Shown one piece after another: positions 43,498-53,200 of a stretch of 64,000 nt of DNA (positions within the stretch are counted from its first letter, which is position 1; the number at the start of each line of letters is the position of its first letter). The position numbers and the translations under genes are program-made. Location: assembly GCF_900167535.1 (NCBI RefSeq), contig NZ_FUYE01000005.1, positions 310,001 to 374,000 on the forward strand. Reading direction: 5' to 3'. The stretch is from Prosthecobacter debontii (GTDB lineage: Bacteria; Verrucomicrobiota; Verrucomicrobiia; Verrucomicrobiales; Verrucomicrobiaceae). The notes below the pieces were generated by a model, which was not told where the DNA came from, searched no databases, and saw only the letters and a program-made list of their open reading frames with translations.

Positions 43498-44703
43498 ATG
43501 AATGCCCAACCCCTCCTCCACAGTCTGTTTGTATTCCTTGCCGGCGTGTCATCGGCGGCCGCTGCGGATTGGCCCATCTGGCGTGGGCCCGCTTATAACG
43601 GGATCTCGGCGGAAAAGGACTGGCAGCTCGGGTCTGACCCGACCGTCCTCTGGGAGGCCGAGGTGGGCCTGGGTTTCTCATCCTTCGTCGTCTCGGAGGG
43701 GAAAGTCCTGACCACGGGGCATGAAGATGAAAAGGACACCCTGTTCTGCCTGGATGCCAAAACCGGCAAGACCCTGTGGAAGCACAGCTACAGTGCAGAC
43801 CTAGGAGACAAGTATTATGAAGGCGGCACTTCCGCGACGCCCACCTTTGATGGCGATAGAGCCTATCACCTCAGTCGCTGGGGGGATCTTTTTTGCTTCG
43901 AGGCCGCCACGGGCAAGGTCGTGTGGGAGAAAAATGTCCAGAAAGAAACCGAAGCCAATGTGCCGGACTGGGGGTTTGCTGGGGCACCTCTGGTGCAGGG
44001 GGATCTGCTCATCCTGAATGTGGGTAAGGCGGGCATGGCTGTCGAAAAAGCCACCGGCAAGATCGTGTGGAAAAGTGAGGTGGATAACGCGGGTTATTCC
44101 ACGCCCTATCCCATCACCTGGCAGGGCAAGACGCTGGCCGTCATCGGCACCGGAGATGCTTATCTCGCCGTGGACGTAAAGACCGGTCAGCAGGTGTGGT
44201 CGCATCGTTGGAACACCCGCTACGGAGTGAATGCGGCAGACCCTATCTTGGCAGGGGATCAGCTTTTTCTTTCCAGCGGTTACAATAAGGGGTGCACCTT
44301 GCTTAAGCTCGGCGAAGGCCCGCCGAAAAAAGTGTGGGAGAACAAGGTGCTGAAAAACCAGTTTAACTCCAGTATCCTTATCGACGGTTACCTCTACGGC
44401 ATCGACGGGGACCAAAACAGCCGTTGTGCGCTGAAGTGCGTGCGCCTGAGCGATGGCGAGGAGATGTGGGCTGAGGGGAGTGTGGGCTTTGGCTCCCTGA
44501 TGGCTGCGGATGGGCGTCTGATCGTCCTCAGCTCCAAGGGAGAACTCATCGTGGCAAAAGCCAACTCGGAGAAGTTTGATGAAACCAGCCGCGCACAGAT
44601 CCTCAGTGGCAAGTGCTGGAGCGTGCCTGTGTTAGCCAATGGCCTGCTCTATGCCCGCAATTCCGAAGGACACGTGGTCTGTCTGGATCTGACGAAAAAA
44701 TAA
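43498..44703 (+). CDS. secreted PQQ-like beta-propeller protein
   Basis: A 401-residue protein: signal peptide ~1-22 (LFVFLAGVSSAAAA), WPIWRGPAYNGIS near the N-terminus, then repeated AxTGKxxW-type blades (DAKTGKTLWKHSY, EAATGKVVWEKN, EKATGKIVWKSE, DVKTGQQVWSH), which form a quinoprotein-like propeller. No catalytic PQQ-dehydrogenase residues are evident, so it may be a binding or structural protein, as is common in PVC bacteria. Upstream spacing is 68 bases from the EPS unit; expression may be independent. Confidence 0.85.
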   Translation: MNAQPLLHSLFVFLAGVSSAAAADWPIWRGPAYNGISAEKDWQLGSDPTVLWEAEVGLGFSSFVVSEGKVLTTGHEDEKDTLFCLDAKTGKTLWKHSYSADLGDKYYEGGTSATPTFDGDRAYHLSRWGDLFCFEAATGKVVWEKNVQKETEANVPDWGFAGAPLVQGDLLILNVGKAGMAVEKATGKIVWKSEVDNAGYSTPYPITWQGKTLAVIGTGDAYLAVDVKTGQQVWSHRWNTRYGVNAADPILAGDQLFLSSGYNKGCTLLKLGEGPPKKVWENKVLKNQFNSSILIDGYLYGIDGDQNSRCALKCVRLSDGEEMWAEGSVGFGSLMAADGRLIVLSSKGELIVAKANSEKFDETSRAQILSGKCWSVPVLANGLLYARNSEGHVVCLDLTKK

Positions 44704-44735
44704 GACCCTCCGAGCATTCTTTTGCCTCCTCCTGC

Positions 44736-45215
44736 ATGGCTCTTCCTACCGTCCGTTTCAAGCATTCACGTTTTTCAGCTCGCTTCCCAGAGGCCTATCG
44801 TTACTCACGGTCGCACTACTGGATGGCTCCCGTGGAAGGGCAGGAAGGTCTCTGGCGGGTAGGCTTTACGAAATTTGCCACCCGCATGCTGGGTGAGTTG
44901 GTGGACTGCGAGTGGCCCACGAAGGAAGGCGACCCCATCGAACCCGGGAAGAACATCGGTTGGGTCGAAGGTTTCAAAGCCGCCTCTGACGTGTATTCCG
45001 TGATGAACGGCCACTTCGCCGGGGGGAATCCCTACCTCAAGCAAGACGCCTGTGTGGTGCGGACGGACCCCTATGAAGTGGGCTGGCTCTATGCAGCACG
45101 CGGGGAGCCCGAGGCCGATCATCTGGATGTGCATGGCTACATCGAATACCTCTCCGGCATCATTCACCGCATGGCCGAGGAGGGGCACGGTGAAGAAGGT
45201 GCGCCAGAAGACTGA
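44736..45215 (+). CDS. gcvH: GcvH-like lipoyl-carrier protein
   Basis: From ATG 44736 it has 159 residues: a basic ~20-residue N-terminal extension, the GcvH start YRYSRSHYWMAPV, the lipoyl site Lys81 in GFKAASDVYSVMNG (E. coli has VKAASDIYAPVSG) and the C-terminal PYEVGWLYA block. It would carry lipoamide-bound aminomethyl groups in glycine cleavage. The gcvT, gcvP and lpd genes are not nearby, so it may be a duplicate H protein or a carrier with another partner. The first two motif residues (EG rather than ES) differ. Confidence 0.75.
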   Translation: MALPTVRFKHSRFSARFPEAYRYSRSHYWMAPVEGQEGLWRVGFTKFATRMLGELVDCEWPTKEGDPIEPGKNIGWVEGFKAASDVYSVMNGHFAGGNPYLKQDACVVRTDPYEVGWLYAARGEPEADHLDVHGYIEYLSGIIHRMAEEGHGEEGAPED

Positions 45216-45280
45216 ATGAGGCATGATCTCGGCACATCTTGAGCTTGCTGGAGAGTCGATCCTCCCCTTTTCTCCCTGGC

Positions 45281-46285
45281 ATGAAGGCACTGCTCCTGCT
45301 TCTGATTTCCGTTTTCCCTCTCCCTGCGGCTGAGACACTGCATGTTTACACGTGGGCGGACTACGTCTCCCCGGATGTTGTCGAGAAATTTGAGGCCAAG
45401 CATGACTGTAAGGTGGTCATCGATACCTTCGATTCCAATGAGGCGATGTTTGCCAAGCTGAAGGCCGGAGCCTCAGGCTATGATGTGATTTATCCCACCA
45501 GTTACATGATTGAGGTCATGGATGCCGAGGGCATGCTTCTGGATCTGGATGCAGCACAGATACCTCATCTGAAGAATATTGATTCCGGTGTCTTGGAGAA
45601 AATCCATGACCGCAGCATGAAGCGCAGTGTTCCCTATACAGTTGGTTATGCCATCATCGCCAGCCGCAAGGACAAGTCTCCCTCTGCAGCCACTTGGGCG
45701 GTCTTTGAAAACGCAGCCCTGGCAGGGCGTATGACATTGCTGGATGATATGCGCGAGACTATCGGCGCAGCGCTGAAGAGCCTCGGTTATAGCATCAATA
45801 CCCGGAATGAAAAGGAACTCGCCGAAGCTCAAGCTGTGCTACTGAAGTGGAAGAAGAATGTGGCTAAGTTTGACAATGAAGGCTACAAGGCCGGCCTGGA
45901 CTCAGGCGAGTTCCTCCTCGTGCACGGTTACAGCGGAGATCTTTTCCAGGTCGCTCAGGAGAATGACAAAGTGGCCCTGATGATCCCTCAAGAAGGGGTG
46001 ACCATGAGTTGTGATGAAATGGTGATTCCCAAGACGGCCAAACAACCAGCGTTGGCCCATGCCTGGATCGATTTTCTGCTCGATCCCGAGATCGCCGCAG
46101 AGAACATGGAGTGGATGGGGTATCTCTGCCCCAACACCGAAGCCCTGAAAAAAGTCAGTCCCGAATTTCTCCACAATCCTGCCGTCACCATCCCCGACGA
46201 GATCAAAGCCAAGTGTGAAACCATTCAGGACCTCGGGGCTGATTTAGCCAAATACACCAAGGTCTGGGATGCCGTGAAAGGCTAG
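45281..46285 (+). CDS. potD: PotD-like polyamine-type ABC binding protein
   Basis: From ATG 45281 it has 334 residues: signal peptide (MKALLLLLISVFPLPA), then YTWADYVSPDVVEKFEAKHD, AGASGYDVIYPTSYMIEVM and LLDLDAAQIPHLKNID, the hallmarks of spermidine/putrescine-binding proteins. The substrate may be polyamine or another cation. No permease or ATPase gene is adjacent, so it is an orphan component here. It follows the GcvH-like gene by 65 bases and converges on a methyltransferase. Confidence 0.85.
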   Translation: MKALLLLLISVFPLPAAETLHVYTWADYVSPDVVEKFEAKHDCKVVIDTFDSNEAMFAKLKAGASGYDVIYPTSYMIEVMDAEGMLLDLDAAQIPHLKNIDSGVLEKIHDRSMKRSVPYTVGYAIIASRKDKSPSAATWAVFENAALAGRMTLLDDMRETIGAALKSLGYSINTRNEKELAEAQAVLLKWKKNVAKFDNEGYKAGLDSGEFLLVHGYSGDLFQVAQENDKVALMIPQEGVTMSCDEMVIPKTAKQPALAHAWIDFLLDPEIAAENMEWMGYLCPNTEALKKVSPEFLHNPAVTIPDEIKAKCETIQDLGADLAKYTKVWDAVKG

Positions 46286-46299
46286 ATTCGGGAGGGCAA

Positions 46300-46321
46300 G
46301 GGGAGCTGTCTTCAACTCCCC
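46300..46321. terminator. possible bidirectional hairpin between convergent genes
   Basis: GGGGAG at 46300-46305 pairs with CTCCCC at 46316-46321 over a 10-base loop, overlapping the methyltransferase stop. No clear U-run exists on either strand, so its terminator role is uncertain. Confidence 0.3.
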
Positions 46322-47079
46322 AGATACACACGGGTCGTGTAAGCGAAGGTGACGGTCCCATTCGCCTGATGGGTGTCAAAGAGCTCTCGTAGAGCGGTCA
46401 ACATGGCCGGATAGTGAGGATGCCCAGCCTCCGGCGCATACGATGAGGAAAGCAAGCGCCCTCGGAGGCCATCGAAATCGAAGATTTGCGCATTGGCAAA
46501 CTCGTGCGTGGAATACCCCTCCGGGAAAAATTGCGCCAAGCGGGCATCATCGATGTTCTCGTGCCGGACACGGGCGTAGTCAGTGCCGTAGGTGAGCAGG
46601 AGTTGCTCATAGGCACGGAGAAAGGGCGTGGTGTCCAGCTCGCGCTTGTTCCAGATAAGGGCGATATGTCCTTGAGGGGAGAGGATGCGGGGAAATTCCT
46701 GCCGAGTCTCTGGGGTATCAAACCAATGAAAGGCTTGGGCGGCGGTGATGAGGTCCACAGTGTGATCCTCCAGAGTCGTGGCCTGCGCGGGGGCACCGAT
46801 GCTGATGAAGCGCGGGTTTCTTCCGAGCAATCGCTCGGCAGCAGCTCGCATGTCAGCATTGGGCTCCACACCGAAGACGGTGCAGCCAGCAGCAAGCAGC
46901 ATCTGGGTGAAGATGCCCGTGCCGGAGCCGATGTCGGCCACGCGGCTGGACCGATCTAGGGAGGCTTCGCTTAGGAGCAGTTGAATCACCTGCGGTGGAT
47001 AGCTGGGGCGGTAGCGGATGTAATTTTCCACTCGGCTGGAGAACCGAGATTCGGGGCTGGGAGAGGGGCTAGTGACCAT
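46312..47079 (-). CDS. class I SAM-dependent methyltransferase
   Basis: A 255-residue protein: SSRVENYIRYRPSYP near the N-terminus, motif I VADIGSGTGIFTQMLL (~47-62), VFGVEPNADMRAAAE (motif II), DLITAAQAFHWFD and a C-terminal TVTFAYTTRVYLG. This matches small-molecule methyltransferases of the Methyltransf_11 type. The substrate is unknown. It is divergent from fabV, with 103 bases between them. Confidence 0.85.
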   Translation of the reverse strand: MVTSPSPSPESRFSSRVENYIRYRPSYPPQVIQLLLSEASLDRSSRVADIGSGTGIFTQMLLAAGCTVFGVEPNADMRAAAERLLGRNPRFISIGAPAQATTLEDHTVDLITAAQAFHWFDTPETRQEFPRILSPQGHIALIWNKRELDTTPFLRAYEQLLLTYGTDYARVRHENIDDARLAQFFPEGYSTHEFANAQIFDFDGLRGRLLSSSYAPEAGHPHYPAMLTALRELFDTHQANGTVTFAYTTRVYLGS

Positions 47080-47182
47080 AAAATCTAGAAAAGAGGGGTG
47101 GTGATGGCGAGGGAATAGATGCGTGGGATGGGCGAATTGAGCGAATGAAATCAGTTGCCAGCGGCCCCACCCACATTACCGC

Positions 47183-48385
47183 ATGAGACCGACTATGATC
47201 GTAGCACCCAAGATCCGAGGATTCATCTGCACCACTGCCCACCCTGAAGGCTGCGCCAAGCACGTGGCAGAACAAATCGCCGTGGTGAAAAGCCGTGGCC
47301 TCATCCCCAATGGCCCAAAGAAGGTCTTGGTCATCGGTTCCTCCACCGGTTACGGCCTCTCCTCTCGTATTGCCGCCGCTTTCGGCGCTGGCGCTTCGAC
47401 GATGGGCGTGTTCTTTGAGCGTGCTGGTGAGGAAGACCGCACCGCCACAGCAGGCTGGTATAACACCGCTGCTTTTGAAAAAGCCGCTCAGGCGGAGGGG
47501 CTGTATGCCCGTTCCTTCAATGGCGATGCTTTCTCCGATGCAGTGAAGGCGGAAGTGATCGAAGCGATCAAGGCTGACCTGGGCCAAGTGGATTGCGTGA
47601 TCTACAGCTTGGCGTCCCCACGCCGCACCGATCCGAAAACCGGCGAAGTTTATAAATCTGTGCTCAAGCCGATCGGCGAGACCTACACGAACAAAAACCT
47701 CAACACCACCACGGGTGTGGTCAACGAGGTGTCCATCGAGCCTGCTCAAGGCGATGACATCCCGCAGACCGTCGCCGTGATGGGTGGGGAGGACTGGGAA
47801 ATGTGGATGGATGCCCTGCAGGCGGCCAATGTGCTGGCCCCAGGTGTGCAGACGGTCTCCTACTCCTACATCGGGCCTGAAGTGACTTGGCCGATCTATA
47901 AGAACGGCACCATTGGCAAGGCTAAGGAAGACCTGGAGCGTGTGCAGCGGGCCCTGGATGCCAAGCTGGCTCCGCTGAATGGCAAAGCCTGGGTGTCTGT
48001 GAACAAGGCTCTGGTGACCCAAGCCAGCTCCGCCATCCCTGTGGTGCCCCTTTACATCTCCCTCCTTTACAAGGTGATGAAGGCTCAGGGCACGCACGAG
48101 GACACCATTGAGCAGATGGATCGCCTTTTCCGCGACCGCCTCTACAATGGCAATCCGCAGCCCGATGAAGCCGGTCGTATCCGCGTGGATGACTGGGAAA
48201 TGGAAGCCGGTGTGCAATCCCTGGTGGGCCAGCGCTGGACGGAAGTGAATACCGACAATCTCAGCGAATACGGTGACTTTGCCGGCTATCAAGCCAGCTT
48301 CCTGCGCCTCTTCGGCTTCGGTCTGGAAGGCGTTGATTACGCTGCTGATACCAACCCTGTCGTGGCGATCCCTTCCTTGGGTTAA
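47183..48385 (+). CDS. fabV: trans-2-enoyl-ACP/CoA reductase FabV
   Basis: A 400-residue protein matching FabV end to end: MIVAPKIRGFICTTAHPEGC at the N-terminus, NAD-binding KVLVIGSSTGYGLSSRIAAAFG, SLASPRRTDPKTG and the Y-x8-K active-site motif in WPIYKNGTIGKAKEDL. The C-terminus ends FLRLFGFGLEGVDYAAD. FabV catalyses the last step of fatty-acid elongation, reducing enoyl-ACP with NADH, and is known to be triclosan-resistant. A strong terminator follows. Confidence 0.95.
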   Translation: MRPTMIVAPKIRGFICTTAHPEGCAKHVAEQIAVVKSRGLIPNGPKKVLVIGSSTGYGLSSRIAAAFGAGASTMGVFFERAGEEDRTATAGWYNTAAFEKAAQAEGLYARSFNGDAFSDAVKAEVIEAIKADLGQVDCVIYSLASPRRTDPKTGEVYKSVLKPIGETYTNKNLNTTTGVVNEVSIEPAQGDDIPQTVAVMGGEDWEMWMDALQAANVLAPGVQTVSYSYIGPEVTWPIYKNGTIGKAKEDLERVQRALDAKLAPLNGKAWVSVNKALVTQASSAIPVVPLYISLLYKVMKAQGTHEDTIEQMDRLFRDRLYNGNPQPDEAGRIRVDDWEMEAGVQSLVGQRWTEVNTDNLSEYGDFAGYQASFLRLFGFGLEGVDYAADTNPVVAIPSLG

Positions 48386-48406
48386 TCGTTGCCCTCACTG
48401 ATTTGA

Positions 48407-48447
48407 CCCCAAGCTTGAGCGTTGTCTCGAGCTTGGGGTTTTGTTTT
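48407..48447 (+). terminator. intrinsic terminator of fabV
   Basis: CCCCAAGCT at 48407-48415 pairs with AGCTTGGGG at 48430-48438, followed by TTTTGTTTTT. This is 22 bases after the fabV stop. Confidence 0.9.
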
Positions 48448-48453
48448 TGGGCA

Positions 48454-49035
48454 CTACGGATCAAATGCAGCTTCGGTTAAAGCGTCATCATTCCTCCTCA
48501 TCTCCCGTTTTTCATCTTCGGACAAGGTCGTGTGGGAACTCGTTACGAGTGGAAACTTCATGGGCTTTTCTGCATATCGGATTAGTCGTTTGAACCCGTC
48601 CATGGGGATGTCAGCGACGGAGGATTTGAAATGGAGTTGGGCGGCTTTCTCCAAACCTGCGGCACAGTCGGAATGTCCGTGCTTGATCCTGAAGGGCACA
48701 TGTCGAGCTAGGGTCTTTGCATACGCTTCGGGAGCGAGGCGGAAGTGAAAGCTCAGAAGTGCAATCGCCTGATAGCGGGGGAGTTGACGCAGGATATGCG
48801 TCTGGGGCAGTTCTTCATAACGGCGGGCCGCACAAAAGAGCGGCCACGGGCTTAACTTGAGAAACTCTATCTGAGTATCCGTCATCACAGGACTCGGTGG
48901 TGTCCTGCGTAAGAGCGAAATGTGTAAGCCAGCAACGGTTAAAATGAGCCCGAGAACGATCAGCCCGATGCTTATAAGAAGGCGGCGCCCGAAACGTTCC
49001 AGCTTCCAGGTGGGGGTGACTTTGGGACGAATCAT
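48454..49035 (-). CDS. hypothetical single-pass membrane protein
   Basis: The 193-residue protein has a basic N-terminus (MIRPKVTPTWKLERFGRR), a membrane helix at about 20-40 (LISIGLIVLGLILTVAG) and a ~150-residue hydrophilic part (SPWPLFCAARRYEELPQ, HVPFRIKHGHSDCAAGLEKAAQL). No domain was recognised. It has two Cys and several His in the soluble part. It faces the fabV terminator and is probably an independent transcript. Confidence 0.5.
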   Translation of the reverse strand: MIRPKVTPTWKLERFGRRLLISIGLIVLGLILTVAGLHISLLRRTPPSPVMTDTQIEFLKLSPWPLFCAARRYEELPQTHILRQLPRYQAIALLSFHFRLAPEAYAKTLARHVPFRIKHGHSDCAAGLEKAAQLHFKSSVADIPMDGFKRLIRYAEKPMKFPLVTSSHTTLSEDEKREMRRNDDALTEAAFDP

Positions 49036-49132
49036 CTAACGAGCAGATAGCTCGAAAATCTAAAAAGAGCAATGTCCTGCAAAGACTTCTGGGTGCCTTG
49101 ATTAGAGAGACTTAGCGTTACTCACCCCCGGT

Positions 49133-49957
49133 TTAGTCTCTTGTACTGCCGTATCTTCCAATCACGGGATATCCATCGATCAGGGTTCCTCCCGGGTGGC
49201 CCAAAGCAAAACTATGATTTCGATGGGCAGGTTTCGGGCCGACTTTGAAGTTGGCAGCACTCCGGCTTTCCTGTCTCCAGTCGCACCCATCAATCCGAAC
49301 GATTAGACTGCACAAGAGTCCCTGATACCTCTCGGGGCCACTGACGACAGGACCGCATAGCCCGTAGAAGAGCTGTCCGTCTTGAAGCCACTGTGTGACC
49401 TGGAGAATAAACGGGGTGAGGTCGTTGAGGTAGGTGGTCGATTGGTCGGATGTCTTGATCCAAATCTCGTCGGCGGGGGTGACTTCAATCAGGCCACCGA
49501 TGTCAGCTAGGGCTCTGTGCCGCGAAGCCGCCGGGGGGATCCTTTTCCCCATACTCACACGCACTTCGACGTCATAGCCGAGGCTAGCATAGAACGCTTG
49601 GACGCTTTCGTTACCTTCTTGGATCTGGAGATTGATCTTCAAGCAACCGCGCTGGATCAAGGCCTTCTCGGCGGCGAGAACAAGCTCGGTGCCGAGACGA
49701 CGATGTCGATGCTCAGGAGCGACCGCGAGCGAATAAAGCCAGCCGCGATGGCCGTCGTAGCCGGCCATGATGCTGCCAATGACCTGGCCTTCACAGGTGG
49801 CCGCGAAGAACAAGCCATCGTTGAGCGCTAGCTTCTGGTCGATGACGAGATTGGGCTCGTTGTGGGCGCTCTGATAACCCAAAACGGACTGCCATAGGCG
49901 AATGATACCTTCTCGATGGAGGGTGGGATCAAACCGGTGGATGGTGGTCGCACTCAT
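49133..49957 (-). CDS. GNAT acetyltransferase with C-terminal extension
   Basis: The 274-residue protein has an N-terminal GNAT domain (~1-145) with SLAVAPEHRHRRLGTELVLAAEKALI (CoA loop RHRRLG) and VQAFYASLGYDVE; EGIIRLWQSVLGYQSAHNEP resembles YpeA-like acetyltransferases. About 130 further residues (from IPPAASRHRALADIGG to GRYGSTRD) have no recognised domain. Substrate unknown. Confidence 0.8.
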   Translation of the reverse strand: MSATTIHRFDPTLHREGIIRLWQSVLGYQSAHNEPNLVIDQKLALNDGLFFAATCEGQVIGSIMAGYDGHRGWLYSLAVAPEHRHRRLGTELVLAAEKALIQRGCLKINLQIQEGNESVQAFYASLGYDVEVRVSMGKRIPPAASRHRALADIGGLIEVTPADEIWIKTSDQSTTYLNDLTPFILQVTQWLQDGQLFYGLCGPVVSGPERYQGLLCSLIVRIDGCDWRQESRSAANFKVGPKPAHRNHSFALGHPGGTLIDGYPVIGRYGSTRD

Positions 49958-50209
49958 GGCTTAGCCGAATCGATAGGATTGAATTGGGTATTGTAGAAGA
50001 TGGGTGCAAGGCTATGCCGCCGTAGCTAGCCGTAAGGAGTCGGGACACTGCATTGATGCCTACCGTAATGAGCAAAAGCGCGGTTAGCATTTAAAATACT
50101 CTAGCTTCTACAAGCAGAAAACCTGGAGTTCCTAGGGTGTGGAACATCCAGGTTTACCTGGGATGGAGTGTCGGACGCTTCAGGTCAGATTATCGATGAC
50201 TCAGCATCT

Positions 50210-53200
50210 TTATTTTTTAAACATCGCGTTGCCAGAGTCGCCGCCACTGAGCACATAGGCGAGGAGATCGAGGATTTCCTCCTTCTTCAGCATGGCCAGC
50301 AGCATCGGCGGCATAGGAGACACCTTGCTGAGTTCAATGCTTTTCACCTCTTTACGATCCACATTCACGCGCTGATTCGGATCGCTGGCATCGGTGTTGA
50401 GAGTAACGCCATCGCCGCTGAGATTCACCACCACGCCGGTGAGGATCTCTCCATTATTTTTGGTCACCAAGATCGGAGCGAACTGCTCATTGATTTCCTT
50501 GCTCGGATTGATGATCTGATCCAGCAGATCATGCGGGCTGTAGCGACCTCCAGAACCCGTCAAATCCGGGCCCGTCATCCCTCCGGCATTGCCAAAACGG
50601 TGGCAGGCGAAGCAACCTGCCGCACCGAACATCTTACGACCATTGTCGAAGCTGCGTCCGGTCATGCCGGTTTCAGCCGCTTTGCTCAATTCGTCCAGCG
50701 TCCACATCGTCGGTGTGCGCCCCAGGAACATGGCACCGACGTTTTCAATCGCCGACTTACGCTCGGGTTTCTTCGCGATCAGCTCCGCATGCTCGGTTTT
50801 CTCCGCCTCCGTGAAGGTGGCAAGGCTATCATTGCGGATGAACTCGATGAATTTGTCAAAGCTCGCTCCTCCTTTGTAATTGGCAGCTTTCAAGAACCAC
50901 TCCAACTGAACCTTCCGCAGTTCTGGTGTCCAGCCGGCCTTCAGCATGCGCAGGCTGCGAGCATATTCCATCTGCGGCTCTTGGCTTTCAGCCTGAGCAA
51001 TGAGAGCCATGCCTTTAGCCGCTGCATGAGGTGCCTGAAGATAGCAAAGAGTCTCACACAGCAGCCAGTTCAACTCAAAGTTAGGTGCAGGGAAAGCGGG
51101 ATCGAGTTTAGCGATTAGAGCCTGGACGGTCGCGTCGTCTGGATTGCCAAATCGGTGAAGCACGATCTGAGTCACCCGAACGTAGGTGAGACGCTGATCA
51201 GGAGTCAGCTTGGCCCAGTCGAGCTTCAGCAGGGCAGCCAGCAGAGCATCACGCATCGTGGCATCCACGGAGGCATTTTCGGCACGGTGACTTGGGCAGA
51301 GGCCCGTCAGACGAGCCAGGGCTAACAGAGCTTCGAGCTGACGCCCTGCATCCGTTTCTTCCAACGCTTTGTCCTTCCACTTAGCCACAGGTTGATGCTC
51401 GATCGCCACTCGGGCTGCGCTGCGGATGAAGCGATCGGCGTGGTTCAAATGCGGCCAAGCAAAATCAACGGCTTTAGGATCCGATTTGCCATGGAAAGCC
51501 TCTAGTTCATGACGCAGTTCACGTTCATTGGAAACCATCGCAGCTCTAACGACAGGGCTGGTGTCTTCAGTCCCCACATAGGTGACTCGATAAAGACCCG
51601 ATTGCACGCGTCGCCCCCCAATCGCGAAATACAGGGCTCCATCTTGTGGATTCACCACCATATCCGTCAGAGGCAGTGGAGCCCCTGTGATGAAGTCCTC
51701 CTTCGTGGCTTTATAGCTGGCGCCATCCGGCTGGAGATGCACGGCATAGAGTTTCCCCCAGCTCCAGTCCATGATGTAAAAAGCCTCTTGGTATTTGGCG
51801 GGAAACTTCGCCCCGTATCCAAAGGCCACGCCCGTAGGAGAACCGGGGCCGATATTCAAAGTGGCAGGAAGGCTATCCGCATAAAACTCGGGATACTTAC
51901 CCGCACCGTTACGCCAACCATACTCACCGCCGCTGACGACATGATTCACGCGAGTCGGGCGATACCACGGGGTATTAAAATCATACTCCATGTCCGCATC
52001 GTAGGTGAAGAGTTCACCATCCTGATTGAAGGCCCCGTCATAGATGTTGCGGAAGCCTGAGGCGAAGATTTCGAAGGTTTGACCATCGGGTGTGACACGA
52101 TAGACGATGCCACCGGGAGCTAAGACGTGGCGATTGTGCCCACGGCCATCTGGCATGCGTGGAAGCAAATGATCATCACCCCAGACTTTGCGCACCGGAG
52201 ATGTATCCGGGGTGCCCGCTTCAGGACCTTCGGCCAGCACCGCGTTGTTCCCAGTGATTAAGAAGAGTGACTTGCCATCGGGAGATGGCACCACGGCGTG
52301 TACGCCGTGATCGCTCTTGGAATCAAACGCGCGTAACAACTCCACCTTGTCGAGCAGATCGTCCGCATTCGTGTCGCTGATGCGGTAGAGACCGCTCTGC
52401 ATCTTTTGCTCGTAGTCATTCACACCGGCATACAGGGCTCCGAAGGCAAAGACCATGCCGTTGATCGCCCGCACGTTGACCGGCACTTTAACAATGTCCT
52501 GCTCCTTCAAGGGCTGACCTGCAGCCGGAGGGGAAAACCGGTAAAGATCGCCATACTGATCGCTGGCGTAGATGCGGCCTTTATCATCCGCACACAGGGC
52601 CACCCAGGAGCCCTGCTCACCCCCTGGAACCGAGTAGAGCAATTCCACCTTAAAGTCTTTGGGCGCTTTAATACGGTCCACGGGTGTCGCCTTATTCTCT
52701 CCAATGGCGGGTCCCACTGAATCGGGTCGCTTCGCTTTCGCGGCGGCTTTGGCCTTGGCTGGAGTTCCCTTCGCAGGAGCGGGTTTCCCCTTCGCTGCTT
52801 TGGGTCCTGCAGGTGCCTTCTTAGCAGGGGCAGGTTTCTCGATCTTCTGCGCATCGTTAGGAATGTCGGTTTTCGCAAACGGGATTAAGCCTCCCTCGGG
52901 CAGCTCTTTGAACATCACCTCCTTGATCTGCACCCTCATTGCTGGGCCCCGGTGGATCTGGAACGCCAGCAAACCCGAAAGCGCCATGGCCTTAGGCTCA
53001 TGATCCACCAGATCAATCGTCACCTTGCCATTCAGTTTGTGGATCAGATGATTTCCTTGAGCGATGACGGTGTATTCATTCCACTCCGCCACATCCGCCG
53101 CCACCGGATCACGCTCCGCCACCAGCCACTTGCCGCCTTGTTCATCGATGACCACGCTCTGACCGTTTTGGCAGATGATGCCACGCCCGCGCTCCTCATA

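Noticed and set aside
47069..48292. 407-codon minus-strand frame
   Set aside because: Antisense to fabV, which matches its family end to end.
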